A stretch of DNA of 64,000 nucleotides from the NCBI GenBank assembly GCA_005889405.1, contig VBFY01000058.1:31593-95592 (forward strand). Reading direction: 5' to 3'. This document shows, piece after piece, positions 28,740 through 37,275 of this stretch (within the stretch, counting starts at the first letter, position 1; the number at the start of each line of letters is the position of its first letter). The position numbers and the translations under genes were made by a program. Below the pieces are notes generated by a model. It saw only the letters and a program-made list of their open reading frames with translations. It searched no databases and was not told where the DNA came from. The DNA comes from Chloroflexota bacterium (GTDB lineage: Bacteria > Chloroflexota > Limnocylindria > P2-11E).

Positions 28740-28785
28740 GACCGCGAGGCCGCTCGATCGAACTGATCGACGGCCCTCGCGGGTC
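28740..28785 (+). terminator. strong hairpin after the binding-protein gene
   Basis: Inverted repeat GACCGCGAGG-C-CG...CG-G-CCCTCGCGGGTC with a second inner stem TCGAT/ATCGA around a short AACTG loop. The stem starts 7 bases after the stop codon. There is no T-run, so it may act as an intrinsic terminator of the GC-rich type or as a 3' stabiliser. Confidence 0.55.
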
Positions 28786-28853
28786 ACGTGACCCGGTAAG
28801 CCCGCGGACGTATCGCCGCCTCGTTGATGTCGCGTCAGCCCGCTCGCGATTGC

Positions 28854-30080
28854 CTATCCGTGCCTCGCCGGCTCCGTCCGCCAGTGCCGACCCGACCAGC
28901 GGTGCGCTGGCGCAAGGGCAAGCAGGATCACGGCGACGCCGATGACGATCGCGCCGTTCAGCGCCAGCGCCCACGCCGCGCCACCCAGGCTCACCAGCGT
29001 TCCGGCTTCGAGCTGACCGAGCGGGCCGGAGCCGATGCTGAGGAGGTAGACCCCCATGGCCCGTCCACGTTGGCTGACGGGTACGGCGAGCTGCATGAGC
29101 GTGTACTGCAAGACGTCGAACGCGCCGTTGCATACGCCGACGACGAGCATGATCGCAACCGCCATCGCAACGCTCGTGCTCGCCCCGAGGGCGATGAGCG
29201 ACGCGCCGAAGGCGGCGGCCGACAGGCTGAGGAGCGGCTCACGACGGACGCGCGCCGGCAGAAGTGACAACGCCACGACGGCGACGGTCGCGCCCACCGA
29301 CGCCGAGCCCGTGAGCGCGCCGAGGGCCTGCGGACCCGATCGCAGGACATCGCGCACGAGGACGGGCACGGCGGAGCTGAACGAGTACGCGAAGACCTCA
29401 GCCGCGATGGCGGCGAGCGCGAGCGTGCGGAGCGTGGGCACGTCGAGCACGAGGCGCGTGGCCTCCCGCAGCGCGAGCGCGAACGGAATGGCGACCCATT
29501 CGGCGGAGTCGGCTCGCCGCACGCGGAGCGGAAGCACGAACGCGGCGGCGAGCGCGTACGCGACGCCGACAGCGAGGTAGCACGCCGCCGTCCCGAAGGT
29601 CGCGATAAGCGCGCCGCCGGCGAACGCGCCGGCGGCCTTCGACAGCCGGTCGCCGAGCGACACGCTGGCGACGGCGTTCGGCGCGATCTCGCGTCCCGCG
29701 ATGTCGAGCGCGAGCGCCTGACGCGCGGGAATGTCCATCACTTGAAGACACCCGTTCGCAAGGCCGATCGCGATCACCTGCCACGGCACGAGGCCCACCG
29801 TCGCGACGAAGTAGGTGACGGCAGTCATCACGCTCACGCCGGAGACGGCCGTCGCAAGAAGGATTGCGCGACGATCGAACCGGTCGGCGATGGTCCCGGC
29901 GGTGAGCCCGAAGAGGAGCTTCGGGAGCGAGCGCGCCGCGAGCGCGGCACCGACCGCGAGCGGTCCGCCCGCCGTCAGGGCGAGCCACGAGGTGGCCGTG
30001 AGCTCGAGATGCTGCGCCGCGCCGACGCCGAGCGTTGACAGCCAGAGCCATCTGAAACCGGGGGACCGCATGAGGGACAC
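28854..30080 (-). CDS. MFS transporter, EntS-like (MFS_3), 408 aa
   Basis: Twelve-helix carrier similar in type to the one at 6782: GLTAGTIADRFDRRAILLA is the loop 2-3 signature, and ASVSLGDRLSKAAGAFAGG the middle helices. A GTG at 30080 or an ATG three codons on can start it. The perfect operator palindrome at 30095-30113 is 14 bases upstream, with TATCAT as a -10 candidate, so this gene is a strong regulon member. It probably exports or imports the substrate or a product. Confidence 0.82.
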   Translation of the reverse strand: MSLMRSPGFRWLWLSTLGVGAAQHLELTATSWLALTAGGPLAVGAALAARSLPKLLFGLTAGTIADRFDRRAILLATAVSGVSVMTAVTYFVATVGLVPWQVIAIGLANGCLQVMDIPARQALALDIAGREIAPNAVASVSLGDRLSKAAGAFAGGALIATFGTAACYLAVGVAYALAAAFVLPLRVRRADSAEWVAIPFALALREATRLVLDVPTLRTLALAAIAAEVFAYSFSSAVPVLVRDVLRSGPQALGALTGSASVGATVAVVALSLLPARVRREPLLSLSAAAFGASLIALGASTSVAMAVAIMLVVGVCNGAFDVLQYTLMQLAVPVSQRGRAMGVYLLSIGSGPLGQLEAGTLVSLGGAAWALALNGAIVIGVAVILLALAPAHRWSGRHWRTEPARHG

Positions 30081-30094
30081 GTGCGAGGGTCAAT

Positions 30095-30113
30095 GATATC
30101 GCTTTTCGATATC
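30095..30113. promoter_or_regulatory. 19-bp operator site 6 (GATATCG-CTTTT-CGATATC), perfect palindrome
   Basis: Both arms are perfect. It controls the MFS gene on the minus strand, whose start is 14 bases away. The fusion gene at 30152 ends on the other side, so only one target is likely. Confidence 0.8.
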
Positions 30114-30151
30114 GTGCGGCCACATCTGGACCACGGCCGCGCGGTCGGGGG

Positions 30152-31480
30152 TCAGGCGGGTCGCACCGCTCCGCTCAGCACGTCGACCGAGATGAGTTGC
30201 TCCTGACACCCGCCCTCGCCCCCGCACGCGCAGCGTGACGGGCCGTCCGCATAGGCAGGATCGAAGATCGCCTGAGCGAGCGTCCGCGCACGCTCCTCGC
30301 GCATCCCCCAGGAGCTCCACATCGGTCGCGTCTGTTCGAGGATCGCTTCCGGATCGCCGAGCTTGCACGCGGCCTGGTAGCGGTCCGGGCTCGCGCACCC
30401 AAGGGCGTCCGCAAGCAGCGATATCGGATGCCGGACCGCGAGGCGATCGCTGGAGAACCGCGACCACCACTGCTGGCCGGTGTGGTGCGTCGCGCTCATC
30501 GTGTCCGCACCTCGCGCCGCGAACAGATCGGCCAGCCTCTCGCGTCGCCGCTCCACGTCGTGGCGCGAGAGTGCCGGGTCGTTCACGATCGTCTCCGCGT
30601 TCCCGTGCCCGGCGATGCGGTCGATCTCCGGGTCGACGAAGCCGACCACTTCGACTCCGGGGATCATCGCGAGAACGCGCGCGCACGTCTCGGTGGCCTC
30701 GACATGGACGGGGCTGCCGCCGGCCCGCAGCACCAGCACCTTCGCCCCGACCTCGCGCTGCCAGGGCACGCGCTCGCCGAGCTTGCGCAGGGTTTGCTCG
30801 AGGAGCGTGTACATCTGCACGTTCGCGGGGAGCTGTGTGCCGAGCAGCCGCTCGCGGCGCTCGATCATGCTGAAGGTGTTCTGGCAGTTCGTGCACATGT
30901 GCGCGGTGAGCGAGGCTCCCCATGCGACGCTGCGCGCCACCGACGCCGCGTGCATGCGCTCTGCCTGTTTCAGGTCTTTGTAGTGGCGGTAGTACGTCCC
31001 GCAGCAGAAGAGGCGGCCGGCACCCGCGGCGAAGTTGACGCCGAGCGCCCGCAGCACGCCCACCGTATCGAGGATCAGGTGAGGCGTGTGCTGCGGGCCG
31101 CAGCTCATGTTCACGAACACGTCAACCGCACCGTCGGGTGCGACGTTGCGCTCGATCCACACGGTCTCTTCCTTCGACACGAGGAGGTGGCCGGCATCCT
31201 CGAGGTCACCCCAGAACCGCGCGTAGTTCGGCCGCTCGCGCGGGACGTCCGCGCCGATGTTCGCGAGCCACGCGTCGTACAAGCGCTGCGGCGCGATCCC
31301 AGCGAGCGCCGCGCAGATGCGCTCGAGCTCGTCGAGCGTCGGCAGGATGTCGCCGCCCTCGATGTGCGCGTACCACGAGGGCTCGATGCCAGCCAGGGAC
31401 GCCAGCCGCTCGGGGGCGTCGAACCCGGCCCTGGTCCGCTCCTGCGCCAGGTGGTTGGGGTAGGGAACCGTCGCGGTCAT
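30152..31480 (-). CDS. XRE-type helix-turn-helix fused to HdrB-like CCG domain, 442 aa
   Basis: Residues about 10-65 form a Cro/CI-type helix-turn-helix (LAQERTRAGFDAPERLASLAG, WYAHIEGGDILPTLDELERIC). After a linker comes the CCG domain: Cys-127 (MSCGPQHTPH), Cys-159 and Cys-160 (FCCGTYY), Cys-196 and Cys-199 (CTNC). The second half has THHTGQQWW where CCG proteins carry another Cys, and the C-terminus has Cys-417, 419 and 425 (CACGGEGGC). The C-terminal part matches the protein at 14699. Such a fusion is unusual: a catalytic or sensing Fe-S module tied to a DNA-binding domain. It may be a redox-responsive regulator of the 19-bp sites or a self-regulating enzyme. Confidence 0.78.
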   Translation of the reverse strand: MTATVPYPNHLAQERTRAGFDAPERLASLAGIEPSWYAHIEGGDILPTLDELERICAALAGIAPQRLYDAWLANIGADVPRERPNYARFWGDLEDAGHLLVSKEETVWIERNVAPDGAVDVFVNMSCGPQHTPHLILDTVGVLRALGVNFAAGAGRLFCCGTYYRHYKDLKQAERMHAASVARSVAWGASLTAHMCTNCQNTFSMIERRERLLGTQLPANVQMYTLLEQTLRKLGERVPWQREVGAKVLVLRAGGSPVHVEATETCARVLAMIPGVEVVGFVDPEIDRIAGHGNAETIVNDPALSRHDVERRRERLADLFAARGADTMSATHHTGQQWWSRFSSDRLAVRHPISLLADALGCASPDRYQAACKLGDPEAILEQTRPMWSSWGMREERARTLAQAIFDPAYADGPSRCACGGEGGCQEQLISVDVLSGAVRPA

Positions 31481-31731
31481 CCGCGGAACACTCTAGCGAG
31501 GACCTCCGGAAAGTTGTGACATCGGATGCGCCGATCCCAGCGATCGAGCGATTCGATGGGACGTCACAAGGACGAGATCGTGGACCTCTATTCGCGGTTC
31601 GCGGCCGCCGAGATCGGCCGTCACGTCGAATGACCCGGGGATCATCGCGCGGACCGATCGCTCCCATCCGATCATTCGATTGGTCACGCGACCTCGTCGT
31701 CCGTAGGCTCGGTGCCGGTCGGAGGTGTCTG

Positions 31732-31992
31732 GTGAGCACTGAGGGGTCGGGCACGTTCAGGCGCGTCCTGCGTCTGGTCTCCGAGCGCGCGCTGGGCGCG
31801 CAGCCCACCGGATCCGCAAGCGGACCATCGGGCGACGGCACTCGGCGCCCCGGCGCTCTGCCCATGGCCTTGGACGGTTGCGTCGGCTGCGGAATGTGCG
31901 GTCGTCACGCCGCCTCGCTCGACCCGCTCCGGGCCGCCCGCCACGTGCTCAGGGAACGTGCAAGCGCCGAGACCGAGCCACCGCTCACCTGA
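31732..31992 (+). CDS. small Cys-motif protein, possibly HdrC-like, 86 aa
   Basis: A GTG start with an excellent ribosome-binding site (GGAGG at 31721-31725, 6-base spacer) opens an 86-codon frame. Near the middle is DGCVGCGMCGRH (Cys-50, 53 and 56), followed by SLDPLRAARHVLRE, recalling the cluster site and DP-R--R-VL stretch of HdrC/GlpC Fe-S subunits. The fourth Cys and Pro of a full ferredoxin motif are missing. Its stop overlaps operator site 7. Positioned next to an HdrB-like fusion gene (opposite strand), it could be an electron carrier. No clear homolog is recognised and it might be non-coding. Confidence 0.5.
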   Translation: MSTEGSGTFRRVLRLVSERALGAQPTGSASGPSGDGTRRPGALPMALDGCVGCGMCGRHAASLDPLRAARHVLRERASAETEPPLT

Positions 31993-32009
31993 TATCGGCT
32001 TCCGATATC
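31991..32009. promoter_or_regulatory. 19-bp operator site 7 (GATATCG-GCTTC-CGATATC), perfect palindrome
   Basis: Both arms perfect. It sits 47 bases before the ATG of the second Ldh2-type gene. The right arm extends to TATCGT, a weak -10 candidate. Confidence 0.8.
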
Positions 32010-32056
32010 GTAGGGCCGTGTACGCCGGCGCTCCGGCGTCCGCGGGAGGTTGACCG

Positions 32057-33124
32057 ATGGCTGTTCACGCCGCTTCGACGACCGTCGTGCCCGCCGCTGA
32101 GCTGCGGTCTTTCGCCGCCAAGGTCGCGCGGACCGTCGGCGTCCCCGAGGAGGACGCCACGGCCATCGCTGACGGGATGGTGTGGACTGAGCTGCGCGGC
32201 GTCGACATCGGCATCAAACGTCTGACGACGCTGGTCAGCCGCATCCGCGCCGGCGGGACGCGCGCCGATCCGCGGCCCGCGGTCATCCGCGAGTCTGCGT
32301 CGTTCGCCGTCCTCGAAGGACACGAGGCCTGGGGCCAGGTCACGTCCGTGCGCGCGATGCGTCTTGCGATCGCGAAGGCGAAGTCCACCGGCGTTGGCGC
32401 CTGTGTGGTGCGCGATACGGGGAACTCGCTGGCGATGGGGTACTACCCGTGGCTCGCGACGCAGGAAGGGCTCATCGGCCTCGCGATCACGAACGCGATC
32501 CCGCTCCAGGGACCGTGGGGGAGCACGCGCAAGCTGCTCGGCAACAACGCATACGCGCTCGGCTGCCCCGCCGGGCGCCATGCGCCGATCATCTTCGACG
32601 CGGCGACGACGACACTCAGCTGGGTGGGGATCCACGAGTACGAAGCGCGGCACGAGCCGCTTCCGCCGGGGGCCGCGCTCGCTGCCGACGGCAGACCGAC
32701 GACCGATCCGGCCGAGGCGCTGGCGGGGATCCTCCTACCGGCCGGCGGTCATCGCGGATTCGGGATCGCGCTCATGTGGGAGATCCTCAGCGGCGTGCTC
32801 TCCGGCGGCGAGCATTTCGCGCCGCTGCCGGACGACAACGGTGCGGCGGCCGTCGCGAACCAGAGCACGTTCGTTCTCGCGCTCGATCCGTCCAAGTCCA
32901 TGCCACACGCGACCTTCCTCGAGCGCGTCGACACGCTCATCGACCGGATCCATGCGTGCCCGCCGGTTCCGGGGAACGAGCGGGTCCTTTTCCCCGGCGA
33001 GCGCGGCGCCGAGGTCGCAGCGGTGCGCGAGCGCGAGGGGATTCCGCTGGCGCCGGTGCGCGTGGACGAGCTGCGCGCGCTGTCTCATGACCTGGGAGTA
33101 GAGCTGCCGCGATCGCTCGCGTGA
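32057..33124 (+). CDS. Ldh2/malate-lactate dehydrogenase family oxidoreductase, paralog 2, 355 aa
   Basis: Full-length paralog of the protein at 20422, same superfamily as DpkA (piperideine/pyrroline-2-carboxylate reductase) and YlbC-type dehydrogenases. Conserved blocks are MVWTELRGVDIGIKRL, IAKAKSTGVGACVVRDTGNSLAMGYYP, QGPWGSTRKLLGNNAYALG and GGHRGFGIALMWEILSGVLSGGEHF. The start ATG has GGGAGG at 32044-32049. It stands alone behind a perfect operator. Presence of two copies under one regulon suggests two related substrates or steps. Confidence 0.84.
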   Translation: MAVHAASTTVVPAAELRSFAAKVARTVGVPEEDATAIADGMVWTELRGVDIGIKRLTTLVSRIRAGGTRADPRPAVIRESASFAVLEGHEAWGQVTSVRAMRLAIAKAKSTGVGACVVRDTGNSLAMGYYPWLATQEGLIGLAITNAIPLQGPWGSTRKLLGNNAYALGCPAGRHAPIIFDAATTTLSWVGIHEYEARHEPLPPGAALAADGRPTTDPAEALAGILLPAGGHRGFGIALMWEILSGVLSGGEHFAPLPDDNGAAAVANQSTFVLALDPSKSMPHATFLERVDTLIDRIHACPPVPGNERVLFPGERGAEVAAVREREGIPLAPVRVDELRALSHDLGVELPRSLA

Positions 33125-33286
33125 GCCCGCGTGATGGGCCGCGCCTCGGCCCGGCCGTGGAGAAGACCTAGGGCGGGGGAGCCCACTCTCGCGCAAATCG
33201 CCAGCGGGACGGCCGTTCCATCTTGGTTCGTCCATCAACGCCGCCGGGGCGGCGGCGCAGAGTAAGGGACTGGTGCGACACGCGAG

Positions 33287-35431
33287 ATGAGTGGTCCGGC
33301 ACGGCCCCTGGCGATCGAGAACGTCACCGTGATCCCGCTCGACACCGACCGGAGGCTCGAGGCGCACACGGTCGTCGTGCGCGGCGACCGGATCGCCTGG
33401 CTCGGTCCGGCCGAGGACGCGCGCGTGTCCGAGGGCGCCGTGCGCATCGACGGGCGCGGCAAGTACGTGATCCCCGGCCTCGCGGATATGCACGCGCATC
33501 CGAGCACCCAGGACCACCTCCTGCTCTACCTCGCGAACGGCATCACCACCGTGCGCAACATGAAGGGCGCCCCCCGCCACATCGCGTGGCGCGACGGGAT
33601 CGCCCGTGGGGAGATGCTCGGCCCGAGTCTCCACACCGCCGGCCCGATCACCGACGGTGACCCGACGATGCGCGTTGGCGCCGTTTCGGTGAGCACCGAG
33701 GCCGAGGCCGACCGCGCGGTGAGCGCGGCGGCGCGTGCCGGGTACGAGGCGATCAAGGTGTACGACCATCTCGCGCCGCAGGGCTACCAGGCCATCGTGC
33801 GCGCCGCGACCGCGTACGGCCTTCCCGTCGTCGGCCACGTCGCCTTCCAGGTCGGCCTCGACGCGGCGCTCGCCGCGCGACAGCGATCGATCGAGCACCT
33901 CTATGGCTACGTCGAGGCGATGCAGCCGCCGGGCTCACCGCTGCGCGAGCATCGGGTCGATCCGGCTTCCGCCCGCGCGCTGATCGCCGAGAGCGCCGTG
34001 AGGACCGCCGACCGGTCGCGGACCCGTGAGCTCGTCGACGCGACGCGTGCCGCTGGAACGTGGAACTGCCCGACGCTCATCATCCGCCGCCGGCACCTGC
34101 AGACGCTCGACGACCTCATGGCGCGGCCCGAGAACCGCTATGAGCCGCCGATGTCTGTCGAAGGCTGGCGCCAATTCAAGCTCACGTATCCCTACGGCAC
34201 GTCGCTGAAGGGCGAGGAGCTCGCGATCTTCCAGCAGATCGTGCGTGGGCTGCACGCTTCGGGCGCCGGACTCCTCGCCGGCACCGACGCGTCCGTCCAC
34301 TTCATCTTCCACGGCTCGTCGCTGCACGAGGAGCTCGAGGAATTCGTCGCGGCCGGCCTGACGCCATACCAGGCGCTCGTCGTCGCGAGCCGGAACGCGG
34401 CGGAGTTCCTCGGCGAGCTCGATGAGTCGGGGACCGTCGCCGCCGGGAAGCGCGCCGATCTGCTGGTGCTGTCGGCCGATCCGACCGAGCGCATCACGAA
34501 CACCCGCGCGATCGATGGCGTGATGTCGGGCGGGCGGTGGCTGGCGCGCTCCGACCTCGACGCGCTGCTCGAGCGCGTCGCCACGAACGCGCGCGCCCTG
34601 CCGCAGTGGCTGTCCGGACCCCCGTCGTGGGCGACCGAGGCGCCGCCGGAGTTCGCGGCGCGGTACGAGCTGGACTTCGGCGGCACTCCCGTCGGCGCGG
34701 AGGAGGTGCGCGTCGAGCGCCGCGACGACGGAGGGCGTCGCATCCGCACCCGGGCTCACCTCGCGACATTCGCGGGGCAAGGCTGGGGGGTGTGGGAGGC
34801 GGGCACGCACCACAGCGAGTTCGAGGCCGATGCGTACGGGTGCGCGCAGACCGCGCGCTACGAGAGCCAGACCGCCGACGGGAACTCGCGTGGTCTCCTT
34901 ACGCGTGAGGACAATGCGGTCTCGGTCGAGCGCGACGAGCCGCCGATCGGACCGTCGCGCGAATGGCACGAGGTCGGGTCGCGCGACGTCCTCCTCGGTC
35001 GGGCGTACGTGGGGATCTACCTTCAGCTCGCCGATCGCGCGCGCGACCTCCGCGTCGGCGAGGCCACGGCAGTGGAGCTGCTCGGCCCAGGTAGCCCGCC
35101 CGACGGCCAGATCTTCACGACGACCTTCACGCTCGAGCGACTCGCCGACGAGGGCGGCGAGCGCGTCTATCGCTTCGACGCGCGACGGCGCAACGCGAGC
35201 TACAGCGGAAGGCTCACGTGCGATCCGATCGGGCGTCTGCGCGAGATCGCGTTCGCTGGGCGCAACATGCAGGTGTCGAACGCGGCTGCCGCGCTGTCGT
35301 CGCGCGATGCCCCGGCCGTGCGTATCCGCCGCGTCAGTGAGACCGCGGCACCGCGTCCGGACATCGCGCCCGCATCGGCGCCCGCAGCTGCGTCGGTCGT
35401 CGGCTCGCGGCAGGGCCGCGGTCGGATATGA
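33287..35431 (+). CDS. amidohydrolase with long C-terminal extension, 714 aa
   Basis: The first ~440 residues are an amidohydrolase TIM barrel with metal ligands His-69 and His-71 (ADMHAHP), a Lys in EAIKVYDH, the His residues of VVGHVAF and IEHLYG, and the Asp of LLAGTDAS. The family hydrolyses amide, imide or ester bonds on small molecules. From about residue 470 to 714 a separate beta-rich region follows (FAARYELDFGG, GRAYVGIYLQLADRARDL) that I do not recognise. The ATG overlaps no gene; the stop overlaps the FhuF-like start (ATGA), so the two are coupled. The 160 bases upstream hold no operator copy. Confidence 0.8.
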   Translation: MSGPARPLAIENVTVIPLDTDRRLEAHTVVVRGDRIAWLGPAEDARVSEGAVRIDGRGKYVIPGLADMHAHPSTQDHLLLYLANGITTVRNMKGAPRHIAWRDGIARGEMLGPSLHTAGPITDGDPTMRVGAVSVSTEAEADRAVSAAARAGYEAIKVYDHLAPQGYQAIVRAATAYGLPVVGHVAFQVGLDAALAARQRSIEHLYGYVEAMQPPGSPLREHRVDPASARALIAESAVRTADRSRTRELVDATRAAGTWNCPTLIIRRRHLQTLDDLMARPENRYEPPMSVEGWRQFKLTYPYGTSLKGEELAIFQQIVRGLHASGAGLLAGTDASVHFIFHGSSLHEELEEFVAAGLTPYQALVVASRNAAEFLGELDESGTVAAGKRADLLVLSADPTERITNTRAIDGVMSGGRWLARSDLDALLERVATNARALPQWLSGPPSWATEAPPEFAARYELDFGGTPVGAEEVRVERRDDGGRRIRTRAHLATFAGQGWGVWEAGTHHSEFEADAYGCAQTARYESQTADGNSRGLLTREDNAVSVERDEPPIGPSREWHEVGSRDVLLGRAYVGIYLQLADRARDLRVGEATAVELLGPGSPPDGQIFTTTFTLERLADEGGERVYRFDARRRNASYSGRLTCDPIGRLREIAFAGRNMQVSNAAAALSSRDAPAVRIRRVSETAAPRPDIAPASAPAAASVVGSRQGRGRI

Positions 35432-36264
35432 CGAGCACGACCGCGGAACGCGCCGCGGCGCTCGCCGGGCTCCTCGCGCGGATGGGCGGTCCCACGAAGG
35501 ATCGGTTCTACCCTGAGCGACCCTCGGATCCGGACGTGCACGCGGCGAGGACCTACCTCGAGCCCGACCAGCTTCGCGAGCATGCCTACTCGACCATCCC
35601 AGCGGCCGATCGGCAGAGGGTGGACCCGCGCGCCGTGGTGTCGCGCTTCACCCGCGCCTACTGCATGGCGGTCGTGCGGCCGGTGCTCACGGCACTGGCG
35701 ATCGGGATCCCGCTCGACGCGTCGATCGAACGATGCGCGATCGTCTGGAGACCGTGGACCGTCCGCGAAGCCTCGGCCATGAATCCGTTCGGACTCTGGA
35801 TCGACCTCGAGGCGTGGGCCATCCCGGCGGAAGGGCGATCGCCCGACGCCGTCCGCTCGGACGTGCACACCGCGCTCTTCGCTGGGCATCTTGCGCGCGT
35901 GTTCGCGACCGTCCTGCGCATCGCGAAGATCTCACCGAAGGTCCTCTGGGGCAACGCCGGAGAAGGCGTCGGCGGTCTCGCCACCGCGGCGGCCGAGAGT
36001 CTCGACCCAGCGGTGGCGCAGCCGCTCCTCGACGTCTGCGACCGAGTGCTCACCGCGAAGACGCTCCCCGGGATCGACGGTCCGAACCCGCTCCTCGATC
36101 ACATCGGCTGGGAGGACGTCGGTCGCGCCGACTTCCCGCATGGACTCATGGTCCGCAGGGTCTGCTGCATCAGCTTCACGCTCCCCGACCGCGTCCCGCA
36201 GATCTGGTGCGGGGCCTGTCCGCTTCCGACGACCGAGCAGCGGATCGCCCTCGTCCGTTCATAG
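35428..36264 (+). CDS. FhuF-like [2Fe-2S] protein, paralog C, 278 aa
   Basis: Shortest of the four. The cluster motif is Cys-246/247 (VCCISF), Cys-261 and Cys-264 (CGACPLP), with one more residue between the pairs than in paralog A. The helical part keeps VSRFTRAYCMAVVRPVLTALAIGIPLD, RIAKISPKVLWGNAGEG and KTLPGIDGPNPLLDHIGWED. It is translationally coupled to the amidohydrolase, unlike the DapB pairing of paralogs B and D. Its 3' end overlaps the end of the convergent LysR gene by 89 bases. Confidence 0.77.
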   Translation: MTSTTAERAAALAGLLARMGGPTKDRFYPERPSDPDVHAARTYLEPDQLREHAYSTIPAADRQRVDPRAVVSRFTRAYCMAVVRPVLTALAIGIPLDASIERCAIVWRPWTVREASAMNPFGLWIDLEAWAIPAEGRSPDAVRSDVHTALFAGHLARVFATVLRIAKISPKVLWGNAGEGVGGLATAAAESLDPAVAQPLLDVCDRVLTAKTLPGIDGPNPLLDHIGWEDVGRADFPHGLMVRRVCCISFTLPDRVPQIWCGACPLPTTEQRIALVRS

Positions 36265-37201
36265 TCCCGGCCACAGCCGTCGCCGAGCCGACCTCGCGCA
36301 GCAGCGCGATGAGCTCCTTCTCGGCCTCGCTCGGCGGGCCGGCGTCGCGGCGGCGCAGCGCGACGATCCGCAGCGCGGCCGGTTTCGCACCGGCGATGCT
36401 GAGCACCCGAACGGCTTCGGCTGGGAGATCGGAGAGCCCGGACAGCGGCACGATCCCGATGCCCAGGCCGGCATGCACCATCCGGATCGCCGCGCCCACG
36501 TTGTCGACGGTGACGATCCCGTGGGGCACGACGGTCGCACCGTCAAACAGCGCGCTCGTCAGCTCGTAGTAGACATAGCTCCGGTCGAACAGCACGAATT
36601 CCTCATCGGCGAGATCGGACACCTGGATCGATCCCGCTCCGCCCAGGCGGTGGCGCGGGCTGACGATGACGACGAGATCGTCCTCATACAGCATCGTGCG
36701 GTCGAGGTCGGGGTGCCGAATGTCGCGAGTGATGCCGAGTGTGGCCTCGCTGCGGAGGACCATCTCGACCGCGTCGCTCGAGGCGGTGTTCCGGATCGTC
36801 AGCTGCGCGCGCGGCCGGCGATCGCGGAAGCGACGCACGACCTCAGGGAGGACGGTGAACGTGACCATTGGCGCGGCCGCGATGCTGAGCACGCCGCCGC
36901 CGTTCTTGAGATCGCCGACCGCGCGCGACCCCGCCGCCGCCGCGGCGAGCGTCCGCTCCGCATAGGGGAGGAACGCCGTGCCTGCCTCCGTCAGCCGCAT
37001 GCCGTCCCGCATGCGGTGAAAGAGCGGCGCGCCCAGCTCCTGCTCGAGCGATTTGATCCTGCCGGTGAGGGTCGGCTGCGAGATCGAGAGCGCCTCCGCG
37101 GCGCGGGTCATGTTCCCCGAGCGCGCCACCTCGACGAAGCTCTCTATCTGCGCGAGCAGCACGTGCGGATCGTAACGATCGGAGCGGCCGATCGGGGCCA
37201 T
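36176..37201 (-). CDS. LysR-family transcriptional regulator, 341 aa
   Basis: N-terminal winged helix-turn-helix at about residues 16-75 (LLAQIESFVEVARSGNMTRAAEALSISQPTLTGRIKSLEQELG) followed by the periplasmic-binding-like effector domain (GVLSIAAAPMVTFTVLPEVVRRF). The last ~40 residues are an Arg/Ser-rich tail running into the end of the FhuF-like gene, so the real protein may effectively end earlier. ATG at 37201 is used; a GTG 13 codons later is an alternative. It is divergent from the second XRE-CCG fusion gene (start 37276), the usual LysR arrangement for its target. Confidence 0.88.
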   Translation of the reverse strand: MAPIGRSDRYDPHVLLAQIESFVEVARSGNMTRAAEALSISQPTLTGRIKSLEQELGAPLFHRMRDGMRLTEAGTAFLPYAERTLAAAAAGSRAVGDLKNGGGVLSIAAAPMVTFTVLPEVVRRFRDRRPRAQLTIRNTASSDAVEMVLRSEATLGITRDIRHPDLDRTMLYEDDLVVIVSPRHRLGGAGSIQVSDLADEEFVLFDRSYVYYELTSALFDGATVVPHGIVTVDNVGAAIRMVHAGLGIGIVPLSGLSDLPAEAVRVLSIAGAKPAALRIVALRRRDAGPPSEAEKELIALLREVGSATAVAGTMNGRGRSAARSSEADRPRTRSAGRGRGA

Positions 37202-37275
37202 CCGAACTTCCGATGGGACAGAGTGTCCGGTGGACGCGCATGCTTGTGGCTGACTTCGTTCGGAGGCGCCGCCGC

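Noticed and set aside
30424..30445. GATATCG inside the XRE-CCG fusion gene
   Set aside because: Only one arm of the operator matches and it lies in coding DNA; the second arm is absent.
31559..31633. 25-codon frame in the gap after the XRE-CCG gene
   Set aside because: Too short, no ribosome-binding site, no recognised similarity.
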